Source: Flavobacteriaceae bacterium (GTDB taxonomy: Bacteria; Bacteroidota; Bacteroidia; Flavobacteriales; Flavobacteriaceae). From it: a stretch of DNA of 43,627 nucleotides. The stretch covers positions 1 to 43,627 of the forward strand of contig JABXHX010000080.1 of NCBI GenBank assembly GCA_013373385.1, read 5' to 3'. The translations under genes were made by a program, and so were the position numbers. Below are positions 7,778-16,508 of this stretch, in pieces. The notes beneath the pieces are model-generated. The model was not told the DNA's origin. It did no database searches and saw only the letters and a list, made by a program, of their open reading frames with translations. Every line of letters starts with the position of its first letter. Positions within the stretch are counted from its first letter, which is position 1.

Positions 7778-8719
7778 ATGTTAAATGTTAAAAAACCATA
7801 TGGTTATTTTTTACCCTTTGCGAGAAATCGAGAATCTATTTTAGTTGCCTTTTTATTGCTATTTACTTCACTAATCTACAGTCAAAATGCTTTTTTTAAA
7901 AAGTCCGATACGCTTAACATCAAAAGAAAAAATATTGTTTTTATTACCGAAGCGGTGTTAGCTACAAGTACATTGGTTGCTTTAAATAATATGTGGTATG
8001 CAGAATATCCTCGTGCAAGTTTTCATTTTAAAAATGATAATAATCATTGGCTACAAATGGATAAAATGGGGCATGTAATGACCTCTTATTATGTTGGCAA
8101 AGTAGGTATGGAAGTGCTAGATTGGGCTGGAGCATCTAAAAGAAGCCAACTAATATATGGTGCAACTTATGGATTTACTTTTTTAACTGCTGTAGAAATT
8201 TTAGATGGATTTTCTAAAAACTGGGGCGCATCGTGGGGAGATGTATTCGCCAATGCTACTGGTGCCGGAATCTTAATTGGTCAAGAGTTGTTATGGCAAG
8301 AACAACGAATTACATTAAAATATTCTTTTAGTACAACACCATACGCAACTCAACGTCCAGATTTTTTTGGAAAAACTTACATTGAACAAGCATTAAAAGA
8401 TTACAACGGGCAAACCTATTGGTTGTCTGCAAATATCTGGTCTTTTACTAAAAAAAGCAGCTTCCCAAAATGGTTAAATATTGCTGTTGGCTATGGTGCA
8501 GAAGGAATGTTGTACGGAGAAAATAGTCCGAACAATCAATTTACTCAAGACCCATACAGACAATTTTACTTCAGTTTAGATGTAGATTTGACAAAAATTA
8601 AGACAAATTCAAAATTCTTAAAAACCTTGTTTTCTACTATCAATTTTATAAAAATTCCTGCTCCTGCTTTAGAATTTAATAGCAAAGGGCGCTTTAAATT
8701 TCATTATTTGCATTTTTAA
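7778..8719 (+). CDS. DUF2279 (YfiM-like) exported protein
   Basis: This 313-residue protein has an N-terminal hydrophobic signal segment (ESILVAFLLLFTSLIYSQ) ending in the Bacteroidota-style S-Q cleavage context. The core carries the DUF2279 pattern, with DKMGHVMTSYYVGK and, further on, LDGFSKNWGASWGDVFANATGAG split by short gaps. The family is uncharacterised and predicted to be envelope-located. The start abuts the mltG stop with no gap, placing it last in the dapF operon and suggesting a cell-envelope role. Function unknown. Confidence 0.8.
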   Translation: MLNVKKPYGYFLPFARNRESILVAFLLLFTSLIYSQNAFFKKSDTLNIKRKNIVFITEAVLATSTLVALNNMWYAEYPRASFHFKNDNNHWLQMDKMGHVMTSYYVGKVGMEVLDWAGASKRSQLIYGATYGFTFLTAVEILDGFSKNWGASWGDVFANATGAGILIGQELLWQEQRITLKYSFSTTPYATQRPDFFGKTYIEQALKDYNGQTYWLSANIWSFTKKSSFPKWLNIAVGYGAEGMLYGENSPNNQFTQDPYRQFYFSLDVDLTKIKTNSKFLKTLFSTINFIKIPAPALEFNSKGRFKFHYLHF

Positions 8720-8763
8720 AAAAATATAATCAATTGATTATTAACCATTTAAAAAATATGTCG

Positions 8764-8771
8764 TAAATTTG
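8764..8771 (+). promoter_or_regulatory. -7 element (TAAATTTG) for the lysozyme-like gene
   Basis: This is an exact TAnnTTTG match followed by C, as is frequent in Flavobacteria. The predicted transcript start is near 8777, shortly before the lysozyme-like reading frame. Confidence 0.55.
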
Positions 8772-8798
8772 CACCCGCAAAACAGAAAGTAATTTATT

Positions 8799-9389
8799 AT
8801 TAGATATTTTTTATTGATTTTTGGAATTACACTTTTACCAAGCAACACGGTAGTTGTAGAAGAAAAAGTTAACAAGATTTCAGCAGAAATTATTACAGTA
8901 AAAGAATACAGCCATTCTGAGTTATTATTTTTAGACAATAACTTTACCGCCTTTAAAGAAGCACTTGCTTTTAAAGAATCTCAAGGCAAATACACAGCTA
9001 TAAACACACTAGGCTATTTGGGTAAATACCAATTTGGAGCTTCTACCCTAGAGAGGTTTAGAATCTATGACACAAATCATTTTTTAAAGAATCCTGAGTT
9101 ACAAGAACGTGCTTTTATTGCGTTGTGTAAAGTTAATAAGTGGATTTTACGTAAAGACATTCAACGTTCGGTTGGAAAAAAAATTAACGGAATCGAAATT
9201 ACTGAGTCTGGTATTTTAGCAGCTGCGCATTTGAGTGGTGCGGGAAATGTAAAAAAATACTTGCGCTCTAATGGCGACTTTAATTTTAGTGATGCCTACG
9301 GTTCTACCATCCAGTACTATATGAAACGCTTTGCAGACTACAATGTCTCTGAAATTAAAGCAAATAGAAAGGCAAAGGTTGCAATTTAG
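8799..9389 (+). CDS. Exported lysozyme-like/transglycosylase-fold protein, uncertain start
   Basis: The frame encodes a protein with a lysozyme-like core: ALAFKESQGKY contains the glutamate expected as catalytic acid, followed by GYLGKYQFGASTLERF and later AAAHLSGAGNVKKYL. It probably cuts or binds peptidoglycan in the periplasm (inference). The start is unclear. The frame has no ATG near its beginning. From ATT at 8799 or 8796 it reads IRYFLLIFGITLL, a good signal peptide; from TTG at 8814 the signal would lack its basic end. The only upstream stop is at 8790. The 3' end overlaps the convergent cyclase gene by 4 bp. Confidence 0.7.
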   Translation: MRYFLLIFGITLLPSNTVVVEEKVNKISAEIITVKEYSHSELLFLDNNFTAFKEALAFKESQGKYTAINTLGYLGKYQFGASTLERFRIYDTNHFLKNPELQERAFIALCKVNKWILRKDIQRSVGKKINGIEITESGILAAAHLSGAGNVKKYLRSNGDFNFSDAYGSTIQYYMKRFADYNVSEIKANRKAKVAI

Positions 9390-10168
9390 TGTTCTACTTT
9401 TACAGAAATAAACGCTTTGTAACAACAAATGGTTGAAATAGCAAACAGCAACATCCAATAAACAAATTCTTCTATAGGAAAGTTAACTCCAAACAAATAA
9501 ACTTCACCTATATAAGAACCATTAAATGCCCATAGGCCTGATGTTAATCCTATATATTCCATAGAAAAGTATATCATAAAAAAATATAGTCCTAATGGCA
9601 ATAGGCTAATTATAAATTTTGGTCTTTTAATTATATAGTATGCGACTGGTATAAAATTTATAGAACCAAATATCAAATAAGAATATTTTTTTGTAAAAAT
9701 GTTTGGCCAATAAATACATAAAACTATAATTAATGTCGAGATTATTAACAAGCAAATTACTATCGGTTTAAACCGATTTGAAATTCCTCTAACTTTATTA
9801 TTAAAACCGATATAAAAATGTTGATATACTGCAATTGTCAATGCAGTCATAAGCATCCAACCAATAACCACAGGAAAATAAAACACATTGAAAAGCCTCC
9901 AGTTTTCTGCATAAATTGTCCAAGCGTAGGTAAGCTCACCTAAAAAAGTAAACGGTAAACCAACAACAAAACCTATTACCAAAACAGTAGCCAAAATCTT
10001 AATCCAATCCTTTTTTTCTCTTAATGATAAATACAATAATGGTGGTCCTAAAAAAAGAAAACTTCCTAAAGGTATGGTTATTAATACATCATCAATAAAA
10101 TAGAAAAAAACATTTGTTAAAATGATAAAAATAAAAAGCACCAAAACATCTATTTTTTTCTTAGTCAT
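9386..10168 (-). CDS. Lycopene cyclase domain-containing membrane protein
   Basis: This 260-residue protein has about seven or eight hydrophobic helices. The C-terminal half carries the carotenoid-cyclase pattern: GLTSGLWAFNGSYIG, then FGVNFPIEEFVYWML, containing the P-x-E-E motif of the CrtYc/CrtYd family. Length fits a fused CrtYcd-type protein. It would cyclise lycopene to beta-carotene in the membrane if active, although no other carotenoid gene is in the window. It is last in the dnaA-led minus-strand run, 11 bp after the RsmI-like gene. Confidence 0.75.
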   Translation of the reverse strand: MTKKKIDVLVLFIFIILTNVFFYFIDDVLITIPLGSFLFLGPPLLYLSLREKKDWIKILATVLVIGFVVGLPFTFLGELTYAWTIYAENWRLFNVFYFPVVIGWMLMTALTIAVYQHFYIGFNNKVRGISNRFKPIVICLLIISTLIIVLCIYWPNIFTKKYSYLIFGSINFIPVAYYIIKRPKFIISLLPLGLYFFMIYFSMEYIGLTSGLWAFNGSYIGEVYLFGVNFPIEEFVYWMLLFAISTICCYKAFISVKVEH

Positions 10169-10179
10169 AAAGAGTACTT

Positions 10180-10887
10180 TTATTTATGGATAATAAATAT
10201 GGCTGGCCTTTTATGTAAGTCTAGCTTTTCGTGTTTCCAGTTTTGTACTGATGCTGTTTTGATATACTCTGTTGCAAGAGTAATATCTGCTGCAATGCAC
10301 AATTGAGTCGTTGGAGTTAAGGTAGCTTTTAAATCAGTAAACAATTTTTCATTTCTATAAGGTGTTTCAATAAAGATTTGTGATTGATTTTTTTCCTTTG
10401 ATAATTTTTCTAATTCTTTTATCGCTCTTTTTCGATCTGATTTATCAATTGGTAAATACCCATTAAAAGCAAAATTCTGTCCGTTCATACCAGAACTCAT
10501 CATGGCCATTAATATAGATGAAGGCCCAACTAATGGAACTACTTGAATACCTTTATCATGTGCCAACTTAACAATAGTAGCTCCTGGATCAGCAACTGCA
10601 GGAACTCCAGCTTCAGACAATAATCCAACCGAAATTCCCTCATTACAAACATCTAAATAGCTTCTTGTTTCAAACTCATCTGCATATTTATCTAACATCA
10701 TAATAGTTAGAGATGGTTGTGATTTTTTTGGTGTAATTTTTTTGATAAATCTCCTAGCTGATTTTTCATTTTCTACAATAAAATGATCTACTTGTTCAAC
10801 AACCTTTTTTACTGATAACGGCATCACCTCTAATGGTTCGTTATCTCCTAATGTTGTTGGTATTAAATATAATTTTCCTTTCATCAT
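10180..10887 (-). CDS. RsmI-like SAM-dependent methyltransferase (tetrapyrrole methylase fold)
   Basis: This 235-residue protein is of the COG0313 family. It shows KLYLIPTTLGDNEP at the N-terminus, LLSEAGVPAVADPG in the SAM-binding core and VVPLVGPSSILMAMMSSGMNG. RsmI 2'-O-methylates C1402 of 16S rRNA, but this protein is about 50 residues shorter than E. coli RsmI and its motifs diverge. It is probably the second Bacteroidota paralogue rather than RsmI proper, and its target is unknown. The start overlaps the phosphatase stop as TAATG, indicating coupling. Confidence 0.8.
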   Translation of the reverse strand: MMKGKLYLIPTTLGDNEPLEVMPLSVKKVVEQVDHFIVENEKSARRFIKKITPKKSQPSLTIMMLDKYADEFETRSYLDVCNEGISVGLLSEAGVPAVADPGATIVKLAHDKGIQVVPLVGPSSILMAMMSSGMNGQNFAFNGYLPIDKSDRKRAIKELEKLSKEKNQSQIFIETPYRNEKLFTDLKATLTPTTQLCIAADITLATEYIKTASVQNWKHEKLDLHKRPAIFIIHK

Positions 10888-11336
10888 TACTGTACTTTAT
10901 CAGCTATTTTCTCACAAGCTTCATCTAACATGCTATATACATTTTCAAATCCATCTACTCCACCATAATAAGGATCTGGAACACTATTATTTGAACCTGG
11001 ATTTGTTTCATTTAAAATCATCTTGACCTTAGATGCATCTTCACTATTTCTAGCTAACGCCAACATATTTTGATAATTGCTTTCATCCATCGCATAAATC
11101 AAATCAAACACATCAAAATCATTCACAGAAAATTTTCGCGCACGTTGATTTGTTATATCGATTCCATATTTTCTGGCAACCTCAATAGAACGCGTATCAG
11201 GCAACTCTCCTACATGATAAGCCGCAGTTCCGGCAGAATCTACTTTAACTTTATCTGGATGTACTTTAGATTGCAAAATACCCTCAGCTAATGGAGAACG
11301 ACAAATATTCCCCAAACATACCATTAGTATTTTCAT
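10887..11336 (-). CDS. Low-molecular-weight protein-tyrosine phosphatase
   Basis: This 149-residue cytoplasmic phosphatase has the signature C-x5-R-S at its N-terminus (Cys7 LGNIC Arg13 Ser14). The general-acid aspartate is in VPDPYYGG near the C-terminus. Length is normal. It may dephosphorylate tyrosine kinases of polysaccharide export, but no such locus is nearby. It sits 10 bp after dnaA and overlaps the methyltransferase gene by one base. Confidence 0.9.
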   Translation of the reverse strand: MKILMVCLGNICRSPLAEGILQSKVHPDKVKVDSAGTAAYHVGELPDTRSIEVARKYGIDITNQRARKFSVNDFDVFDLIYAMDESNYQNMLALARNSEDASKVKMILNETNPGSNNSVPDPYYGGVDGFENVYSMLDEACEKIADKVQ

Positions 11337-11346
11337 AATGTAAGTT

Positions 11347-12774
11347 TTAGAATGTCAACTTCTTAGTTAAGTCGTCTACGTATTTTCTGAATTGCTTATC
11401 AGTCTCAGTTAAGTTATCTACTGTTTTACAAGCATGCAAAACTGTAGCATGATCTCTATGACCGATTTGAGAACCAATACTTGCTAACGATGACTTAGTC
11501 ATACGCTTTGCAAAATACATAGCTAATTGACGTGCTTGTACAATATGACGCTTTCTTGTTTTAGATTGTAATGTAGCTACATCCATATCAAAGTATTTAG
11601 AAACTACTTTCTGAATGTAATCTATAGAAACTTCTTTCTTAGTATTTTTAACAAACTTATCGACTATTTGCCTTGCCAAATCCAACGTATATTCTCTCCT
11701 GTTAAAAGATGCTTGCGCAATCATAGAAATAATAACGCCTTCTAATTCTCTTACATTAGATTTGATGTTCTTAGCTATATATTCAATAATGTCTTCTGGC
11801 ATCTCAACTCCATCTCTAAACAATTTGTTTTGAAGAATAGAAATTCGAGTTTCATAATCTGGCGCTTGTAATTCTGCAGATAATCCCCATTTAAAACGAG
11901 ACAATAAACGCTGTTCGATATCTTGCATATCTACAGGTGCTTTATCTGATGTTAAAATTACTTGCTTACCATTTTGATGTAAATGATTGAATATATGGAA
12001 GAACACATCTTGTGTTCCTGTTTTACCAGACAAAAACTGTACATCATCAATGATTAACACATCAATCATTTGATAAAAATGAATAAAATCATTTCTAGTA
12101 TTCGATTTTACAGAATCAATAAATTGCTGTGTAAATTTTTCCGATGAAATATATAAAACTGTTTTATCTGGATATTTATCTTTAATATCTACACCAATTG
12201 CATGTGCAATATGTGTTTTTCCTAAACCAACTCCACCGTAAATTAATAATGGATTAAAAGAAGTTCCTCCTGGTTTGTTAGCAACTGCCATACCAGCAGA
12301 ACGTGCCAAGCGGTTAGAGTCTCCTTCTACAAAATTATTAAAGTTGTAATTTGGATTTAATTGCGATTCTATTTTTACTTTTTGCAATCCAGGAATTACA
12401 AAAGGATTTCTTAGCTCTCTATCTTTTGTTTCGATAGGAACCGTAACTTTTTGTGGTTGTAAAGGGTTTCTATTAGAACTCGGAATTTTTACTGTTTGCG
12501 GTCTATTACTGCTATACGTATTTTCCATACGTACATCGTAAATTAATTTGGCTTCTTTTCCTAGCTCTCTTACTAACGCCACTCTAAGCAATTTAATATA
12601 GTGCTCTTCTAGCCATTCATAAAAGAATTTACTAGGCACTTGAATGGTCAACGCTTCTCCAGAAATTTTTATTGGTTTGATAGGCTCAAACCAAGTCTTG
12701 TATGCTTGCGGTTTTATATTGTCTTTTATAAAAGAGAGGCACTCGTTCCAAACTGAGTCAGCAGTTTTCGTCAT
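11347..12774 (-). CDS. dnaA: Chromosomal replication initiator DnaA
   Basis: This 475-residue protein opens oriC and loads the replicative helicase. Domain I is at the N-terminus. The AAA+ domain III has Walker A GGVGLGKT (180-187) and Walker B VLIIDDVQF, and the C-terminal helix-turn-helix shows the DnaA signature HRDHATVLHACKTV. All key elements are intact. No dnaN or recF follows; instead the gene leads a phosphatase-methyltransferase-cyclase run. A DnaA box lies upstream at 12857-12865. Confidence 0.98.
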   Translation of the reverse strand: MTKTADSVWNECLSFIKDNIKPQAYKTWFEPIKPIKISGEALTIQVPSKFFYEWLEEHYIKLLRVALVRELGKEAKLIYDVRMENTYSSNRPQTVKIPSSNRNPLQPQKVTVPIETKDRELRNPFVIPGLQKVKIESQLNPNYNFNNFVEGDSNRLARSAGMAVANKPGGTSFNPLLIYGGVGLGKTHIAHAIGVDIKDKYPDKTVLYISSEKFTQQFIDSVKSNTRNDFIHFYQMIDVLIIDDVQFLSGKTGTQDVFFHIFNHLHQNGKQVILTSDKAPVDMQDIEQRLLSRFKWGLSAELQAPDYETRISILQNKLFRDGVEMPEDIIEYIAKNIKSNVRELEGVIISMIAQASFNRREYTLDLARQIVDKFVKNTKKEVSIDYIQKVVSKYFDMDVATLQSKTRKRHIVQARQLAMYFAKRMTKSSLASIGSQIGHRDHATVLHACKTVDNLTETDKQFRKYVDDLTKKLTF

Positions 12775-12856
12775 TCTAAATTACGCAGATAATTGGGTTA
12801 ATAAATTTAGTTGTTTTTTAGAGGATTTTATTCCTACTCAAAGAGCCTTACAAAAG

Positions 12857-12865
12857 TGTGAATAA
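12857..12865 (-). promoter_or_regulatory. DnaA box (TTATTCACA on minus strand)
   Basis: TGTGAATAA on the plus strand matches the consensus TTATNCACA exactly on the minus strand, 83 bp upstream of the dnaA start. Autoregulation by DnaA is the established role for such sites. Only one box was found in this AT-rich intergenic stretch, so an origin cannot be claimed. Confidence 0.45.
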
Positions 12866-12947
12866 TTTTCAGTATAAAAAAATGAAATTGCTATTGATTA
12901 TTAACTTTTTTTTTCGTAAAATCAAACCCTTTTAAAATCAAAACTTA

Positions 12948-13346
12948 GTGATTTCTTATTCCACCTCATTTAGAATACGTTATGGTGAAACAGACCAGAT
13001 GGGCGTTGTATATCATGGCAATTATGCCCAGTTTTTTGAAATGGGCAGAATCGATTGGCTTCGTTCTCTTGGCATTTCCTATAAAAATATGGAAGAAAAC
13101 AATGTGATGCTCCCTGTAATTTCACTACAATGCAACTTTAAAAAATCAGCTGAATTTGATGATGAAATTACAGTAAAAACCATTCTTAAAAAAACTCCGA
13201 CTGTTAAAATTGAGTTTGAGTACGAAATTACCAATCAAAACAATGAACTATTAACTACCGGAAATACAGTATTGGCTTTTATTAATATGGAAACAAATAA
13301 ACCAATGCGTTGCCCAGATTATATTTTAGAAAAATTAAGTAATTAA
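12948..13346 (+). CDS. YbgC/FadM-type acyl-CoA thioesterase (hotdog fold)
   Basis: This 132-residue 4-hydroxybenzoyl-CoA thioesterase-like protein has the family motif YGETDQMGVVYHGNYAQF, including the catalytic aspartate, near the N-terminus, followed by EMGRIDWLRSLG. It hydrolyses acyl-CoA or acyl-ACP thioesters; the exact substrate is unknown. Translation begins at GTG 12948, since no ATG precedes the conserved N-terminus in frame. It is divergent from dnaA and convergent with yigZ, with no gap between the stops. Confidence 0.88.
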   Translation: MISYSTSFRIRYGETDQMGVVYHGNYAQFFEMGRIDWLRSLGISYKNMEENNVMLPVISLQCNFKKSAEFDDEITVKTILKKTPTVKIEFEYEITNQNNELLTTGNTVLAFINMETNKPMRCPDYILEKLSN

Positions 13347-13949
13347 TTATAATTCTTTTATTTCTACCTTATAAAGATTCGTGAAAATTTCAAATATCTG
13401 ATTCGCTTCTTTTTTACGTACAGAAATTACGTATTCACAATCGAGCTCTAATTTTTGATTGATAATTTTCAATTGTTTTTCTTTAATGATTCGCTGTACT
13501 TTATTCATCACATCATACCCAAAAGAAAGTTGAAAATGAATATCAATTGTTTTCTCTACAATATCTGACTCTTCTAAAGCCAGTTGCGCAGAATTTTTAT
13601 ATGCATTAATTAAACCTCCAACACCCAGTTTTGTCCCTCCAAAATATCGTACAGAAACAATTAAAATATTAGTCACATCAAATGCTTGAATTTGCCCATA
13701 TATTGGCATTCCTGCAGAATTACTTGGTTCTCCATCATCATTTGCTCTAAATCGAATAGTTTCTGTTCCAATTTGCCAAGCATAACAAAAATGTCTTGCA
13801 GAATGATGCTTTTTCTTCAAGCCTTCTATAGCTTCTTTTACATCATGTTCGTTTAAAACAGGAAACGCGTAACCAAAAAACTTACTATTTCTATCTTTAA
13901 ATAGTGTTTCTTCAGAAGGTTTTTCTATTGTTTTATACGTGTCTTTCAT
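13347..13949 (-). CDS. yigZ: YigZ/IMPACT family protein
   Basis: This 200-residue protein carries the UPF0029 N-terminal domain: a conserved histidine segment (KKKHHSARHFCYAW), RANDDGEPSNSAGMPIYGQI, and VRYFGGTKLGVGGLINAY. IMPACT relatives influence translation control in eukaryotes; the bacterial role is unsettled. It is last in the ribD-HAD-DMT-yigZ operon, and its start overlaps the transporter stop as TAATG. Confidence 0.88.
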   Translation of the reverse strand: MKDTYKTIEKPSEETLFKDRNSKFFGYAFPVLNEHDVKEAIEGLKKKHHSARHFCYAWQIGTETIRFRANDDGEPSNSAGMPIYGQIQAFDVTNILIVSVRYFGGTKLGVGGLINAYKNSAQLALEESDIVEKTIDIHFQLSFGYDVMNKVQRIIKEKQLKIINQKLELDCEYVISVRKKEANQIFEIFTNLYKVEIKEL

Positions 13950-14812
13950 TATGCAATTGCTACCAAAACAATTCCTGTTATTGCTAACAAAATTCCTATT
14001 TTATTTTTTAGGCTGAATGATTCTTTAAACAACAATAATCCTACCAGTGTAGAAACTACCACTATACCAACATTATTAATTGTAAACAATGTTGAACTTT
14101 CGAACCCTTTTGTTTGTAATGCTTTAATTAAAAATACTATCGAATAATAATTGGGCACTCCTAAAATAATTCCAGCTATTAAATTTTTAACTCCGAATGA
14201 CTCAGGTTTTTTAATGGTTTTAAAAATCAATATTAGTAAACCAAAAAAAGCAGCAAAACCAAATAAACTTCCTGAAAAAATAGCCACTTCATTTTCTGCA
14301 ACAAAATTATTCTGCACATACTTAAGCGTAGTATCAATTGTTCCTGAACCTAAAAATAAAATTACCGGAAGTAACAACCCAGCTTTCTTATGTTTTGAAG
14401 CGTCTTCTTTTACCGAAGCCAAATAAACAGCAAAAACTGCTAAAATAATTCCGATTATTTTAATTGCCGACAATGATTCATTATACAAAATGACACCAAA
14501 AATAATAGGGATTACAACCGACATTTTTCCTGCTACAGAAACCACTGACACACCATTTCTTTGAGCTGTTAAGGCCATAACAAAGAAAATAGACACAAAC
14601 AATAATCCCAATACCAACGCGCCTCCAAACCAAGGTTGATTTGGAATTTCAGCCAACGAAATTGAATTCTCTGACAGTAAAAAACCTAAAATAAAAGCTA
14701 CAATATAATTTACTACAATTGCTTTTAAAGTATCTACTTTAAAAATTTCGAAGTATTTAAAAATCACAAATAACGAGGTTGCAAAAACAACACTCAACAC
14801 TAAATAAATCAC
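13949..14812 (-). CDS. EamA/DMT-superfamily transporter
   Basis: This 287-residue membrane protein has about ten hydrophobic helices in two EamA-like halves. The first ends near VFAVYLASVKED (133-144) and the second runs to the C-terminus. DMT proteins export or import small metabolites; the substrate cannot be inferred here. The start is GTG at 14812, overlapping the HAD stop as TAGTG, which supports coupled translation. Confidence 0.82.
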   Translation of the reverse strand: MIYLVLSVVFATSLFVIFKYFEIFKVDTLKAIVVNYIVAFILGFLLSENSISLAEIPNQPWFGGALVLGLLFVSIFFVMALTAQRNGVSVVSVAGKMSVVIPIIFGVILYNESLSAIKIIGIILAVFAVYLASVKEDASKHKKAGLLLPVILFLGSGTIDTTLKYVQNNFVAENEVAIFSGSLFGFAAFFGLLILIFKTIKKPESFGVKNLIAGIILGVPNYYSIVFLIKALQTKGFESSTLFTINNVGIVVVSTLVGLLLFKESFSLKNKIGILLAITGIVLVAIA

Positions 14813-15420
14813 TAATTAAATTCTTTTTTGGTTAACAAATCTACTACGTCTTCTTTCCCTGGAATAACATTCCAAACTTTTATTCCCAATTTTTCAGCAG
14901 CTATAGTATTCTCTTCAGTATCATCAATAAAAAATGTCTCTTCAGCCTTTAAACCGTTTTCTTGCAATACAAATTCGTAAATATCTGCATTAGGTTTTCT
15001 AAAACCTATTTCGTGCGACAAATAAAATTGTTCGTAACAGTCTTTAAACTCATTATACAATTTCATTCCCCAGTTGTTTTGTATCCAAGAAATATGCAAT
15101 TCATTTGTATTACTCAATAAAAACAATCTGTATTTTTTTGTAGCCGCCAAATCTTTTAAAAATTGCAATCGATGTAAAGGAAAATCTAACAAAATAGCAT
15201 TCCAAGCTTTTATCAATTCATCTGAATTAATTTTAAATTCTTTCTCAAAAAAATGCACAAACTTTTGTGTAGAAATTTCCCCAACTTCATATTGCTTAGC
15301 TACATTCATCATTTCCTCTGTAATATCTTCAACACCTAGTTTAGCAAGCTCAATAAAAGTAGCTTCTTTATTTAAGTTGATAAATACATCTCCAAAATCA
15401 AATACAATATTTTTAATCAT
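14812..15420 (-). CDS. HAD-superfamily hydrolase (subfamily IA)
   Basis: This is a 202-residue haloacid-dehalogenase-like phosphatase. Motif I is VFDFGDVFI at the N-terminus; its first aspartate is the nucleophile, and the usual second aspartate is at GDV. Motif II is LFLLSNTNE, and the motif III/IV region is IGFRKPNADIYEF followed by FIDDTEENTIAA. ATG at 15420 is preferred over TTG at 15426. It overlaps the 3' end of ribD by 8 bp. The operon position behind ribD suggests, but does not prove, a phosphatase role in riboflavin synthesis, where a HAD enzyme is needed. Confidence 0.85.
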   Translation of the reverse strand: MIKNIVFDFGDVFINLNKEATFIELAKLGVEDITEEMMNVAKQYEVGEISTQKFVHFFEKEFKINSDELIKAWNAILLDFPLHRLQFLKDLAATKKYRLFLLSNTNELHISWIQNNWGMKLYNEFKDCYEQFYLSHEIGFRKPNADIYEFVLQENGLKAEETFFIDDTEENTIAAEKLGIKVWNVIPGKEDVVDLLTKKEFN

Positions 15421-16459
15421 TCGCAATTATCTTTAAAACATCATTTTTAATGTTACTTTCAGAAATATATTTCCCAAAAATAATGGGTGCATCTACTCCA
15501 TTTTCAAACTCCTTATCACCAATAAATATTCTAGCTTCATCCCACAGATTTACATCTATAAATGATTGCAATGTCTTTCTTCCGCCTTCTATTATTACTG
15601 ATTGAATTTCATTTTTATACAATACCTCACAAATTTGCTCTACAACTCGACTTGAAAAGTTAATTTGTTCATATTGAATATTCTGACTGTCTGAATATTT
15701 ATCTACTTCAGTTATAATTATCGTTGCTGCATCATCATTAAAAACTGATAAATCTTTAGAAAGCTTCAGTTCTTTATCTATAACAATTCTTATAGGGTTT
15801 TCACCCTCCCAACTTCTAACCGTTAAAGAAGGATTATCATGCTTTACAGTATTTGTTCCCACTAAAATTGCATGCTCTTCACTTCTCCATTTATGTACTA
15901 ATTGCTGAGAATAACTATTAGAAATCCAAACAGGTTTTTGTTCTTCTTTTATTAATGGAGCAATAAAACCATTTTTAGTTTCTGCCCATTTTAAAATAAT
16001 ATATGGTCGCTTTTTATTTTGAACTGTAAAAAACCTTTTGTGGTGTTCTAAACATTCCTTTTCTAAAACACCAACAATCACATTAATTCCTGCTTTTTTT
16101 AAACGCTCAATTCCTTTTCCTGCAACCAGAGAATTGGTATCTACACATCCAATTACTACATTTTTAATTTGATGCTTCACTATCAGATCAGCACAGGGTG
16201 GAGTTTTTCCAACATGCGCACATGGCTCTAGTGTTACATAAATAGTTGCCTCTTTTAAAAGAGAAGTATCTTTTACAGAATTAATAGCGTTTACCTCTGC
16301 ATGATTGCCTCCATAAGAACTTGTATACCCTTCTCCTACAATCAAATCATTCCATAAAATCACAGCACCAACAGACGGATTTGGTTTAGTTGATCCTATT
16401 CCATTTTTAGCAATTTGCAAACAACGTTGCATATATTTTTCGTGCTGTAAAATTGACAT
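15413..16459 (-). CDS. ribD: Riboflavin biosynthesis bifunctional deaminase/reductase RibD
   Basis: This 348-residue enzyme performs the second and third steps of riboflavin synthesis. The N-terminal cytidine-deaminase-like domain has the zinc motif HAEVNAI and PCAHVGKTPPC. The C-terminal reductase domain has HKWRSEEHAILVGTNTV and the nucleotide-binding IIEGGRKTLQ. The ATG at 16459 (MSILQHEKYMQRCL) is chosen because the upstream extension is unlike the family and overlaps the promoter. No FMN riboswitch is visible. It leads a four-gene overlapping operon. Confidence 0.94.
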   Translation of the reverse strand: MSILQHEKYMQRCLQIAKNGIGSTKPNPSVGAVILWNDLIVGEGYTSSYGGNHAEVNAINSVKDTSLLKEATIYVTLEPCAHVGKTPPCADLIVKHQIKNVVIGCVDTNSLVAGKGIERLKKAGINVIVGVLEKECLEHHKRFFTVQNKKRPYIILKWAETKNGFIAPLIKEEQKPVWISNSYSQQLVHKWRSEEHAILVGTNTVKHDNPSLTVRSWEGENPIRIVIDKELKLSKDLSVFNDDAATIIITEVDKYSDSQNIQYEQINFSSRVVEQICEVLYKNEIQSVIIEGGRKTLQSFIDVNLWDEARIFIGDKEFENGVDAPIIFGKYISESNIKNDVLKIIAND

Positions 16460-16490
16460 TAATTTAATTAAAAATGATAACTTGCTCGTG

Positions 16491-16498
16491 CAAAAATA
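16491..16498 (-). promoter_or_regulatory. -7 element for the ribD operon (TATTTTTG on minus strand)
   Basis: CAAAAATA on the plus strand is an exact TAnnTTTG match on the minus strand, 32 bp upstream of the chosen ribD start. This supports that start over the longer reading frame. Confidence 0.5.
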
Positions 16499-16508
16499 GT
16501 GTATTAAA

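Noticed and set aside
12775..12947. oriC
   Set aside because: Only one DnaA box was found and no cluster or unwinding-element pattern beyond general AT-richness.
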